Assembly: GCA_026874595.1 (NCBI GenBank)
Contig: CM049307.1
Location: forward strand, 94,154,330 to 94,218,329
Direction: 5' to 3'
From: Sipunculus nudus
Lineage: Eukaryota; Annelida; Sipuncula; Golfingiida; Sipunculidae
Length of the DNA stretch: 64,000 nt
Part shown: positions 33,539-43,321 of the stretch, one piece after another
Layout: every line of letters starts with the position of its first letter
Numbering within the stretch: position 1 is the stretch's first letter
The notes under the pieces: generated by a model
The model's input: only the letters and a program-made list of their open reading frames with translations
What the model was told of the DNA's origin: nothing
Databases searched by the model: none
Position numbers and translations under genes: made by a program

Positions 33539-36500
33539 TCACTGTATTAACGTATTAACTGCCTTGAGACCATCGTGCGAGAACGCCAGGTTAAATCGTA
33601 TGCGTGCCTTATGGAGAAATATGACTTTGGTTGTTTCTGGCATTATGACAGATGCCTCTATGTGTCCAGGGAATTCTGATATGGTGATATGGTTATTTCC
33701 CTGATGTACACCTGTAAAAACCTGAAGGGATTCCTTTTCCCTGCGGGCCTGGAGCTCGTTTGGTACGATTTTTTCAAGGCCAGTACCACAACCGATGAAG
33801 TAACGCTTGAGCCGAAAGGAATCGGTGGTCTTCGCTTCTGAACATATTCGGTGGCACTCTTTAAAATGATCTGCAACACCCGTTGCCTGGGATTTGTCAT
33901 CCAGAGCTAGGATGAATCTCAGAACACCCAACATGAAGTGCGCTTGGTGGTCATTTGTGTCGTAGCTGACCCAATTTTCTGCACATTCCAATGCATATTT
34001 GATGTGGTATTTATCATGCGTTGGATCTTGTGCACGGTTTGTTATGTGTATCATGGCTGAAATTATATCAATATAATAACATCTAAGTATATTTATTTTC
34101 AACCGTTTTTTGGCCTCTTCATATATGAAAATCAGTTCCCATACTTCGAGCTCTTCCCAATACTTTTGTCTTTGTAAGTCACTTATTGGTCTCCTGATGA
34201 GCGAGCCGACATCACATGGTACATGCTCTGGAAGTTTTTCAATAACTTCATGGATACGTGACATATCCATATTTCTGTGCATGTCCTTATTTAACCGCAA
34301 GATGTCATATCTCACATTTTGAGCTTCAAAAATTATTCTAGTGGTATCATCATGCAGTTTGCCCTGGCTACGAAAGAATTCTATTTTGTCCAAGGCTATG
34401 TAGGCCTTTATCTCGCACGTTTTAATGAATGTATCAGATTCTGCATTGTCCAAGAAATTTCTAAAGTCCTCCCTATCATTTCCACAGAGACTGCTCAGGT
34501 AGTGTTGTAGCAGGTATAATCTAGCCCGTGCCTCTTGGAGAAAGGACACAGCACTATATTTGTTTTTTGTTTGTGAAAACGTGCTGCACACTTCCCTTTC
34601 GGCCAACTGGCTTGCATATATGGCTTCTTCTAGAGATTTTCGTCTTGATGGCAGGTCCAGTTGTACGAGATGGAGACTTTGTATGAGCAAATATCCATAG
34701 ATGATCAGTAAATGGGTATCTTTGCCGATATCTGCCTTGGACTCTAATGTTTGATCCTTTTCAAGATCGAGTGCTGCGCGCATAAGGGCAATCGACTCTT
34801 CATGTCTTTTTAGCTCATTCATGAAAACCATGGCAAGCAATGCTTGCATATGTGGATGGACTTTTGTGCCCTCCAATTTGCATATTGTCTGATGCAAGTG
34901 TTCAGCAACCATACTATGCAAGCCTTCAGCATCCACAGACTTTTGTGGGAAGCAGTGTATCATATCTTGAATGAAGGGTGGCAAACGAATCTCGTGGCCT
35001 TCCATTTCTTTTTCATCATGTATGAAAATATCATACAAAAAGTGTGACAGATCGTCTTTTTGATCCCTTGATTTGTCAATAAGGTCATGGATGTCTTTGA
35101 TGAACTCACCTATCCAATAAGCTTGATCGTCATTTCCAAATACACATCGAAAGATACGGTCAGTAACACATTTACTGGCCAGGTATATGTCTCCATCTCT
35201 GGTTGACAACAGGAAATCATTTGTGTAACCAAGGCTTTCCGTTATTTGAGTGTCAGAGGACTTAATCTGGAGGACAGCTTGAGCTAATTTAACCGAAAAC
35301 GGGCGCCGCCCATATTTTGCCTGAATGCAAACTAGTCGCAATACTAATCCTTGTCTTTCTGTTGCCTTCTTCAGGCAATATGTTATATGTTCATCGAGTT
35401 TAGAGTGGGAGGACAGAAAGGCTTGCAAGCCGATAGGAAAAATTCTGTTCGCTTCCTTTATATTTGCGTACTCTTTAAAAAGGTTGAGAAACGCGGCCAT
35501 GTGTAAAGAATCTAGAGTTCCAGAAACGTAAACGCCCATTTCTCGGTCGGTTTCACTTAAGGTGACACGGCTGGTAACAAGCAACTGTACCTTTATCTCG
35601 TCATTCTCAAGGCGTTTAGAAAGGCTTTCAATGTCACTGCTATTGATAGTATCACTGTCGATCAACACAAGTAACCCCTTTTTTGAAATTCGGTACAGCA
35701 TTTGCAATCCGTTGTACAATGAATCTTCAAGTTTCAAAATTTTTACACTCGGATGCTTATTTCTCAGTTTAAAGAGAGCAACCGTCGCAACTGTTGTACC
35801 CCCGCCCGATGCTTCATGGTTAATATAAAGTGGACGATTTTCCCCTTTGTTCCATTTCATTTTAGCCATTTTCTTCTCAACTTTTTCCAAGATTTTGTCG
35901 ATTTCATCTCTTCTAACGAAAACCTGCTCTTTTGCGTTGATGCGTATAGCTTCAGGTGTTATAGGGTTTCCTTTATGAAAGGCGTACCGGGTTTTGATCA
36001 TTCTATCCCCTATTTCAGCTGGATCCATATCGATGATATTCTTCACCCCAATCTCCCTATGGAACAGCTCCATGGTGGATGATATGGCTTCCACCTCGGA
36101 CTGTCTGAGATAGGTTTCCCCAGAGACTCCTGGAATAAAATATTTATCTTTGGTGTCTGAGTTTTGATAAATGCGTCCAAGGGCACTTACTAATTCTCTG
36201 CATGAGAGAAACAAACAAACTTGGTTCATCTTTGCGTCTACCTTATCCAGTAGATACACATCTGAATTTCCTCCAAGGCAAATCTGAGCAAATGTACAGG
36301 CTTTTACATCAATTGTATCATCGGAGTTTCGGATAACGTCCATTACCATTGAAACTGTTTCTTTCATAGCATCTTCAGCTTCCTGGCTCTGGTGCAATAC
36401 CATCACGAAAACACTCTTTGTTTGTGGTGATTTCTTTAAAATGTTACATAACATCTGCATGATAGGAACCTTTGATTTCACACCAAACTTCTCAAGAATC

Positions 36501-37753
36501 GGATCGCAATTCCTGTCCGCACAGCCATTAGCCAGAACCCAAATAGCTGTGTCACCTAATTTATTACTCTCTATGTCAGAGCTTACATTCCTCGTCTCGT
36601 TGTATGTCATGACTTTGATATGTTTTTGTGGTTTGAGAATCTCCGCTATGTGGCTATAGATTCCGGTGGTGCATGAATCATGGTCTAAATCAATGACAAG
36701 GTCCCAGGAAACAGACATAACAGTTTGGCAGAGATCTAACAGGTCTGACCTGTTGACATTTTCTTTCTCAGGGGAGTTACAAACTAAAATTTTATATGCA
36801 TCTTTGCAGGAGGACATATATTCTTCCAACATGTCAACTGTGTGCGGCTCTTTGAAAATGGTTTCTATTATTTTGATGTTTTTAATATCCTCACGAATGC
36901 CATGCTGGGTAGAGGATATTTCGTTAACCTGATCCAGTGTAGCTTCTACAGTGGTCTTGGTTTTCAGCACTTGTTCCTTTACTTCTGCAAAGTGTTGCGG
37001 AAGTGACCTTTCCAGGTCACGTAGTTGTGAAATACATTCCTGCACAGAGTTGCCATCTGCGATCAAATCTTGGATTTTGACACACCGTTTTTCAACATCT
37101 TCAATCTTTTCTTTGTTGTCACTTATCATTTTTTCAAACCTCCGAATCATTTCTTCTGCTGAATAACGATCATTCAAAACAAGAGACTGCATCTCGTACT
37201 TGTATTTTTCGAAATGTTTCTCGTCAAATGGTTTCGATTTCCATCTTTTAATACGTTCTTTTTCAACACCTAGTCTCTGTAAAATATTAGCAAGTTTCTG
37301 CCATTCTTGCTGGAATTTGCTTTTCTCAATTCCATAGGTTGTTATATGTCCATATATGGTATTTCTCATTGTCCTTAAGCGAACCAAGGCAGCGCTGTGA
37401 CTTTGATCAGAAGATTTTGGTGTATCACACCAATTTTGTGTACTGTCAGGGGGCCTTTCATTGCACAAAATATTTATTAAAAGTATCAACAAGGACAAAT
37501 CAAATTTTTCTGAACCATAACCATAGTTATACAGCATATCATATTGTTTTTTGGAAAGAATTTTGGGATACGAATCCGTACCGTCCCGATATTTAATCAT
37601 GCAGTTCTTCTTTTCTTTTAGTCGTTTTTGTAAGTCAGGTCCCACTAACCCATCAAATATCTCCCTGACAGCTGGAGTCCCCTCCTCGATTAGAAGGCAT
37701 GACAGGCGTAGTCCATTCATGATGGGGGAGTCAATGGGACTAGACGTTGCCAT
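33539..37753 (-). CDS. HEPN (DZIP3-type) - SAMD9-like STAND NTPase protein, paralogue
   Basis: A 1404-residue protein in one exon. The open frame extends 17 codons upstream to 37804, but that part crosses a splice acceptor, so the ATG at 37753 is chosen (A at -3, G at +4). Domains match the paralogue at 6363-10673 in order. HEPN 1-180 carries RNTIYGH at 130-136, a canonical RN-x4-H. A coiled coil spans about 195-300, and a SIR2-like/Rossmann-like region about 310-545 (KILVCNSPE, WDLVIDLDHDS). The P-loop is HEASGGGTT (646-654), without the Walker lysine, and LLVLIDSD (694-701) is Walker B-like. A helical TPR-like region and an OB-like end (IRFNLAFSHDGLKAVN) follow. By eye it is similar to gene 1 along its whole length. 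It lacks about 17 residues at the C-terminus and closes with TGA. Inferred role: SAMD9-like cytosolic sensor or RNase effector in innate immunity. Binding partners are unknown. Confidence 0.88.
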   Translation of the reverse strand: MATSSPIDSPIMNGLRLSCLLIEEGTPAVREIFDGLVGPDLQKRLKEKKNCMIKYRDGTDSYPKILSKKQYDMLYNYGYGSEKFDLSLLILLINILCNERPPDSTQNWCDTPKSSDQSHSAALVRLRTMRNTIYGHITTYGIEKSKFQQEWQKLANILQRLGVEKERIKRWKSKPFDEKHFEKYKYEMQSLVLNDRYSAEEMIRRFEKMISDNKEKIEDVEKRCVKIQDLIADGNSVQECISQLRDLERSLPQHFAEVKEQVLKTKTTVEATLDQVNEISSTQHGIREDIKNIKIIETIFKEPHTVDMLEEYMSSCKDAYKILVCNSPEKENVNRSDLLDLCQTVMSVSWDLVIDLDHDSCTTGIYSHIAEILKPQKHIKVMTYNETRNVSSDIESNKLGDTAIWVLANGCADRNCDPILEKFGVKSKVPIMQMLCNILKKSPQTKSVFVMVLHQSQEAEDAMKETVSMVMDVIRNSDDTIDVKACTFAQICLGGNSDVYLLDKVDAKMNQVCLFLSCRELVSALGRIYQNSDTKDKYFIPGVSGETYLRQSEVEAISSTMELFHREIGVKNIIDMDPAEIGDRMIKTRYAFHKGNPITPEAIRINAKEQVFVRRDEIDKILEKVEKKMAKMKWNKGENRPLYINHEASGGGTTVATVALFKLRNKHPSVKILKLEDSLYNGLQMLYRISKKGLLVLIDSDTINSSDIESLSKRLENDEIKVQLLVTSRVTLSETDREMGVYVSGTLDSLHMAAFLNLFKEYANIKEANRIFPIGLQAFLSSHSKLDEHITYCLKKATERQGLVLRLVCIQAKYGRRPFSVKLAQAVLQIKSSDTQITESLGYTNDFLLSTRDGDIYLASKCVTDRIFRCVFGNDDQAYWIGEFIKDIHDLIDKSRDQKDDLSHFLYDIFIHDEKEMEGHEIRLPPFIQDMIHCFPQKSVDAEGLHSMVAEHLHQTICKLEGTKVHPHMQALLAMVFMNELKRHEESIALMRAALDLEKDQTLESKADIGKDTHLLIIYGYLLIQSLHLVQLDLPSRRKSLEEAIYASQLAEREVCSTFSQTKNKYSAVSFLQEARARLYLLQHYLSSLCGNDREDFRNFLDNAESDTFIKTCEIKAYIALDKIEFFRSQGKLHDDTTRIIFEAQNVRYDILRLNKDMHRNMDMSRIHEVIEKLPEHVPCDVGSLIRRPISDLQRQKYWEELEVWELIFIYEEAKKRLKINILRCYYIDIISAMIHITNRAQDPTHDKYHIKYALECAENWVSYDTNDHQAHFMLGVLRFILALDDKSQATGVADHFKECHRICSEAKTTDSFRLKRYFIGCGTGLEKIVPNELQARREKESLQVFTGVHQGNNHITISEFPGHIEASVIMPETTKVIFLHKARIRFNLAFSHDGLKAVNTLIQ

Positions 37754-37757
37754 ATTT

Positions 37758-37771
37758 CTAAAACAAAAATA
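37758..37771 (-). other. Predicted 3' splice acceptor upstream of the second HEPN-SAMD9-like ATG
   Basis: On the minus strand TATTTTTGTTTTAG ends at 37758, and ATG follows after AAAT. The pyrimidine-rich stretch and TAG fit an intron end. It occupies the equivalent position to the acceptor at 10679 in the paralogue, which supports an ancestral 5' UTR intron. Confidence 0.6.
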
Positions 37772-37974
37772 TATAAAAGTAAACAGATGAGAACAATTGG
37801 CCAATTTAATTATAAATTATAATTAATATATAAAATACAACACAGCCTGACAGGCAACAGGGCAATTATTAATAGAAGCATATTTTATATCAGGTTCAGG
37901 ATTAAGTTAAACGTTAATAAATCCCTTCTGTGAATGTGAATCATAAGGACTATAACGTGCCACCCCTGATGAAT
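37772..37974. other. Upstream flank of the second HEPN-SAMD9-like gene
   Basis: AT-rich. Probably part of the 5' UTR intron. No coding content. Confidence 0.4.
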
Positions 37975-38790
37975 GCAGGCTTGATAAAAATCATGATTTT
38001 TTTTAAAAAATAAATCAAATAAATCGGATTATTTTTATTTTAATCAGATTTATTTGTTTGCTCTAACTGTGGAAGAGCAACAATGAGCAACATTATTAAG
38101 TACTTGACGCTCATTCATCTTCATATATAATAAATATTAGCCACACTGTAGAACAATTACCTTAAATTCTGATGTGGCCTAAATCAACTAAGCTTTTACC
38201 ACACTACGTTTTTTTTCATGAAGCTGTGTTTATAATTTTCTCAGCTTTTCTGTGTCTAACCTTTTCCTTAGTTTTGAGTGTGAATGAATCAAAATGTTGA
38301 GCATACCTTTTCCACACAACCACTGGACGCTACAGTAACAATCATCTTTTTACAGAATTATATTGGCATATTTTAAAATTCTGATTTAAATCAAAATTGG
38401 TTAATTTTTTAAACTTTTATTCAAATAATGATTTTGCCAAAGAGAATGTATTGGTTTCTGCACTCTTGAAGCAACTGCGGCTATGTAGGTGTTTATAATG
38501 CACACTGAAATGGGTACCCAGGTGGCACCAGAGAGTTGTGAAACCTGTCATCTATGACTGAAGCAAATAAGCATAATATCTAAATTAACTGGCCTATTTC
38601 AACTACCTAGATGACAATATATTTGTCATACGATGATTTTTTTTTTTACATTTTTGCGACTTATATTTGTTCTCTCTAGAATACCCAAAAAAATCAATAT
38701 TGAAAAAAAAATCATGATTTTTTGGGCTGATTTTAGCCATGCTTTTAATCAAAGATTTAAATCAAATAATCAAACAACCCTGGATGAATG
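37975..38790. mobile_element. Possible MITE-like element with AAATCATGATTT ends
   Basis: The left side has ATAAAAATCATGATTTTTTTT and AAATAAATCAAATAAATCGG. The right side has AAAAAAAATCATGATTTTTTG, ATTTAAATCAAATAATCAAA and CAACCCTGG. The two sides are inverted relative to each other around AATCATGATT, which is itself palindromic. The interior is non-coding and the precise ends are not set. Confidence 0.4.
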
Positions 38791-38849
38791 ATGGAAAAGA
38801 CTAACTTTTGTCCTGTATGATGGGTGAATTTATAATGGGCGTTTGATAA

Positions 38850-40645
38850 AACTAGGGACCCAGGGGTCTCGACGCTCAGCTGTATTTGACTGTAAGGATA
38901 TTTTAAAGAAGTTTGGGATGAAAAGTTTGATTTATAGTATTTTAAAATATGTGAATGGTTGGAACAAGTTGGAATAAATATGCCAGAAATTACATCAAAT
39001 GCCATCATTTTGGAGTATTACCTGTTACTGATAGTAATATTATGGTAAACACCATTATTATGTTGTATAAACTCACAATATATAAAGGAAAGGAATGTAA
39101 AAGTGAAACACATCTGTTCTGCAAGTTTAAATCTTTAGTAGTATCTCTTCAGAAAGAAGAATATATTATAGCTAAAAAGGAAGGGTAAAATTAGTATCCA
39201 TTTGAAAAAATGGAGTCAATTATTGCCTCAGATAACTTAATCAAAATTATTTTTTTTTCTAATTTTTAAATAATCTCCGATTTATTTCTATAAATATCAG
39301 GTGAATAAGTATGCAAGTAAATGTCATGTACTGTGTACTGTTGGAACTGGTGAAGAAACATATTCTAGTAGTAAATTACAGAAATGTTCCCTTATTGTGA
39401 TTAGTAGGTATGTCTTATCAATGTTTAATATTGGAAAACGTTTCATAAGTGTATTCAAAATTCAATAGTAGAGAGAATGTATACATAGAAATAACTGGAA
39501 AAAATTCCTCATGTTGTTTGATTTTGTCTATCAATTGTATGTGTGTATATTGTCTATTGTTCAACGTACATTGTTGTTAATATTGCGATTATAATTATAA
39601 TGGAATAAAGAATTTTAAAAAAAAGTTTGAATTATAGTGCATCCACAATCATTTTTAAGATGTGGCTCATGTGACCTTCACCTTTGACCTCTGGACCCTG
39701 AAATCAAAATGTTTCTTACTTAAGTGGTGGGTCATTAATAAATCAAGTTTGAAGCCAATCTGAATTATCATCCATAAACTAATTTGTGAATGGATGGGTC
39801 CTGTGACCTTGACCTTCGACCCCAAATCGAAAAGAATCTTCCCCTATTGGCAAGTGAGTAATATCTTGAAGATGGAAGGTTTGTGATGAAAAATTTGGCT
39901 TAAAATGCATACACATTCTTTTTAAAGAAATGAGTCCTGTGACCTTGACCTTTGTCTTTTGGAGGCCAAAATCAACAGGGTTCTTACATCAATGGTGAGC
40001 CATATATAAGTTAAGTTTGAAACCGATATGTCAGACTAAACTGGAGTTATCATCTGGAAACTAATTTGTGTAAATGGACGAAAGGACAGACAGACAGACA
40101 GACGAAGAGACAGACAGACAGGATGATTACTAAAGGGCATCCACTTGTGACCAATTAACAAACCAGGTTTTGGGACACCAGATGGAATCACAGCTGAGAA
40201 ACTGACATGATTGTTGTCATTTTATAGTAAAAAAAAAGAAAGAAAAATTTCGTTAAAATAATTAAAAAGACAGGTGGCACCACCGCTTTTCGGGAACTGA
40301 CAAAACTAGTCATGGTCAATATTCTAGGGAAGTTTCATGACAATCCATGCATATATAATCAAGATATTGGAGGTTTTGTATCAAATTTTTTATTATTCTT
40401 TATAAATTATTTATTATAACAAGCCCCATAGCTCGGAGAATAGATGTCACAATGACCTTATTTAAGGTTTCCAAGGAGATTTTTTATTGACCTCCTTGGA
40501 TGTCCACTAAAAAGTTTCTAGGACCAGCAGTTAAGATTTGTACACTGCTAACGGACTACCGGAACGCCAGACGGCCGGATGGACGGACGGACGACGGACA
40601 AAGCGCCATTTCTGTACCTCAGTTGACTAACAGTCAGCTGAGATA
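38850..40645 (+). mobile_element. Pearl-like element interrupted by a LINE
   Basis: The 5' end is CTAGGGACCCAGGGGTCTCG and ACGCTCAGCTG. Core units with TGTGACCTTGACCTT follow, then a GACAGACAGACAGACG tract, then a second module (GACAGGTGGCACCACC, AGCCCCATAGCTCGGAGAAT). A GACGGACGGACGACGGAC tract and the 3' end AACAGTCAGCTGAGATAA close it. A retrotransposed sequence (38939-39620) splits the first unit. It appears to be a composite of two pearl-type modules. Confidence 0.75.
38939..39620 (+). mobile_element. 5'-truncated LINE insertion with 18-bp target duplication
   Basis: The insert is bounded by AAAAGTTTGATTTATAGT (38921-38938) and AAAAGTTTGAATTATAGT (39621-39638), an 18-bp direct repeat with one mismatch that derives from the host pearl-like unit. 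The insert ends GGAATAAAGAATTTTAAAA, an A-rich tail, as target-primed reverse transcription predicts for a plus-strand LINE. Its body has only broken frames, and 38955-39188 may be a decayed ORF2 tail. The uninterrupted target sequence is present at about 50165-50195. Confidence 0.7.
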
Positions 40646-42461
40646 AAAAAAAAAAATCTGTCGATAAAGGTTTTAATGACAAGACATAATGGTTACAGGA
40701 TGTATCATGAACATCTATGAACACTTCGCTTACCTTAAACCAGTAAAGGAGTAAAGCTAAATGGATGCACCTGCTTTATAGTTCCTATATGTCAGATGTT
40801 GAATTCCTGTTTCTGGAAAGACGCATGCTTTTCCATATCTTAACGTCAACTCCTCTGTCAATGGAGATGGTTTAGAATCTGTAACAGAATTTTAATCTGT
40901 GAGTCACAGACGTCATATTATTAAGGCTCAACTTACATCAATTCCCCTACTTTTTAGTTTAAATAGGTTACATTCGTCTGACGCATTGTCATTGAATACC
41001 TACAAGTTTTATTTAATGGATAAAGTTCTCCAAAGTGATGCTTTAATCGATGGTCTACATCCATGTTGCTACAAAGAAATGTTGAACTCGCCATTGGTAG
41101 CCTGGGTTAACTAAGTTATCAGTACTACACACAGCATTTAAGAAAAGGAAAACCAAAAAAAACAAACATAGTATATGAGAAATGATCTTTATATTGTCCA
41201 TTGCCTCCCCACTGAGTGAGGCTTACAGGAGTTGACGAGTTATTTTTTTTTTTATATTTTAGGTCGGGTTTATTTAGGGTTAGCATGACTGGATCACTCA
41301 GTGAAAAATACAATATTTTTCTTCCATTTTTTTCTTCTATCAGTATTGTCCCTGATAGTTATTTATTTCCTTAACCTAATTCCCAAAGCATTCATTCCAT
41401 GGTTTATTCCATATTACCGCTCAGTTCTACCAATGTTTGCCAGAGATCTCAAATAGTTCCTTTTCTATATCTGACATTTTCCCAAGTAATAGTAACATTC
41501 GACCGGAGCGATTTTCTTGTTAAAATACTCTGACCAAACTTCCAAGATCGTACACTCCATTTTCAGTTCCCTATTATCGCTCGGTTCCCACTATGTTTGC
41601 GCTAACTCTCCAATGTGGCTAATGTTTTTAAGCTCTCCCGTTACAGAATAGACAGAGGTAATACACAATTAAGTTATCTGTTATTAACTTTACACCTCAG
41701 TCTCTAATTTAAGCTTGGCTATCTCTGTTGATTGCCAACGTCTACTTTTTTTAAATTTACCTTAACATTAATCTGAAATACCATTATTTCCATATCAGAG
41801 ATCATTTTACTAGAATAGACGTACAGGGGCCTGGTGGACATACTTCCGACACAAAGAGGCACGATAATTCAGCCATTTTTTCTTGCAATCACCTCCTTAT
41901 AAGGCCAACTATAAAAGTGTAAAAGATCAGTAATGAATTTATTATAACAGGTGAACAATATTCAATATACATGTATATTAATTCACATATGGTTTCTCTT
42001 TGTAAATTGTGTTAATTGCTTGTGCCAAAGTAGTACATATATTAGTATACATTTCATTCAGTTGAAATAAAACTTCATGAATAACATAGACATGATTTGA
42101 ATCTGATAAATAAAATCAGATTCCTTTTCAACTAAAATTATTTATTATTTCTATATTACTGGAGACTATGATTATTTTATGTAACATCATATACAGCTTC
42201 AGAATCAAATTAAATGAAAGATTCTTCCAGATGCTATCATATATAAATATAAGAAACGAATTATTTATGTATCTTCTGCTATGTTATTTCCTGTGCTTGT
42301 ATATATCCTCATATTGTGAACATTTTGTTATTGTGGGGGAATTATTAGTGTATAAAAAGTACGATTATTCGAGTAAAACTCAAACCATAATTGGCGTAAT
42401 GACTGTCCTATCCAATTAATATTTTTTTTATATGTGAAACTGTCGCCTACTTTAACTAGGG
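40646..42461. other. Unassigned AT-rich sequence
   Basis: No gene, RNA or repeat family recognised. Open frames are short and lack motifs. Confidence 0.45.
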
Positions 42462-43321
42462 ACCCATGGTTCTCGACGCTCTGCTGAATTTATCTATAAG
42501 GTTATGTTTATCAGGTTTTTTTTTTAATATCGGTCTTGTGATCAGTTTTAGGCCAACCTGTCTACCCCAACTGGAGCTATCATCCATAAACTAATTTGCG
42601 AATGGATGGGATGTGTGACTTTGGCCTTTGACCTAGTGACCACAAACTCAAAAGGAATCTTCCCCTTTTGGTAGGTACGCCACATGTGGAAGACGGAAGG
42701 TTTGAATGGAAACGTCTGGCTTAAAATGCATCCACAATCTTTCTTCAGTAGTGTGTCCTGTGACCTTGACCTTAAAATCAACAATTTTACTTTGGTGATT
42801 GGCAATATGAAAGTAATATAAACCAATATTTCATTCCAAACTGGTGTTATCATCTGGAAACAAATATGTGAATAGATGACCTCTGTGACTTTGACCTTTG
42901 GCCTTGTGACCCTAAAATCAACCAGGTCCTCTCCCTATTAGCAGGTCAGCTATATGTGCAAGGTGGAAGGTTTGGGATTACAATCTGGGTTAAAATACAT
43001 CCACAATCTCTCTTAATAAGTGGGTCATGTGACATTGACCTTTGACCTCATGACCCCAGTGAGTTCTTGCATTAGAGGTGGGTCATATATGAGTCAAATT
43101 TGAAATCCATATATTAATCCAAACTGGGGTTATCATCAGGATACAATTTTCACGGACATATAGAAAGACGAACAGACGGACTGGCAAGGTGTTTAATATA
43201 GGGCATCAGGCTCTAATAAACACGCAAGGTTTCAGGACACAGATGAAACCACAGTTGCGAATCTGATAGTACCAATATATTTTGGCAGTCTCAAAATAAA
43301 GGAAAATGCTTCAATAATAGA
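42462..43321 (+). mobile_element. Pearl-like element, partial
   Basis: The 5' end is ACTAGGGACCCATGGTTCTCG and ACGCTCTGCTGAA. The core has about four units with TGTGACCTTGACCTT or CTTTGACC words. Only a short GACGAACAGACGGAC tract is present and the typical 3' terminus is missing. The next copy begins at 43322. Confidence 0.65.

Noticed and set aside
37754-37804. 17-codon N-terminal extension of the second HEPN-SAMD9-like gene
   Set aside because: The extension crosses a splice acceptor, has no counterpart in the paralogue, and looks like translated intron (FTFIYFCF).
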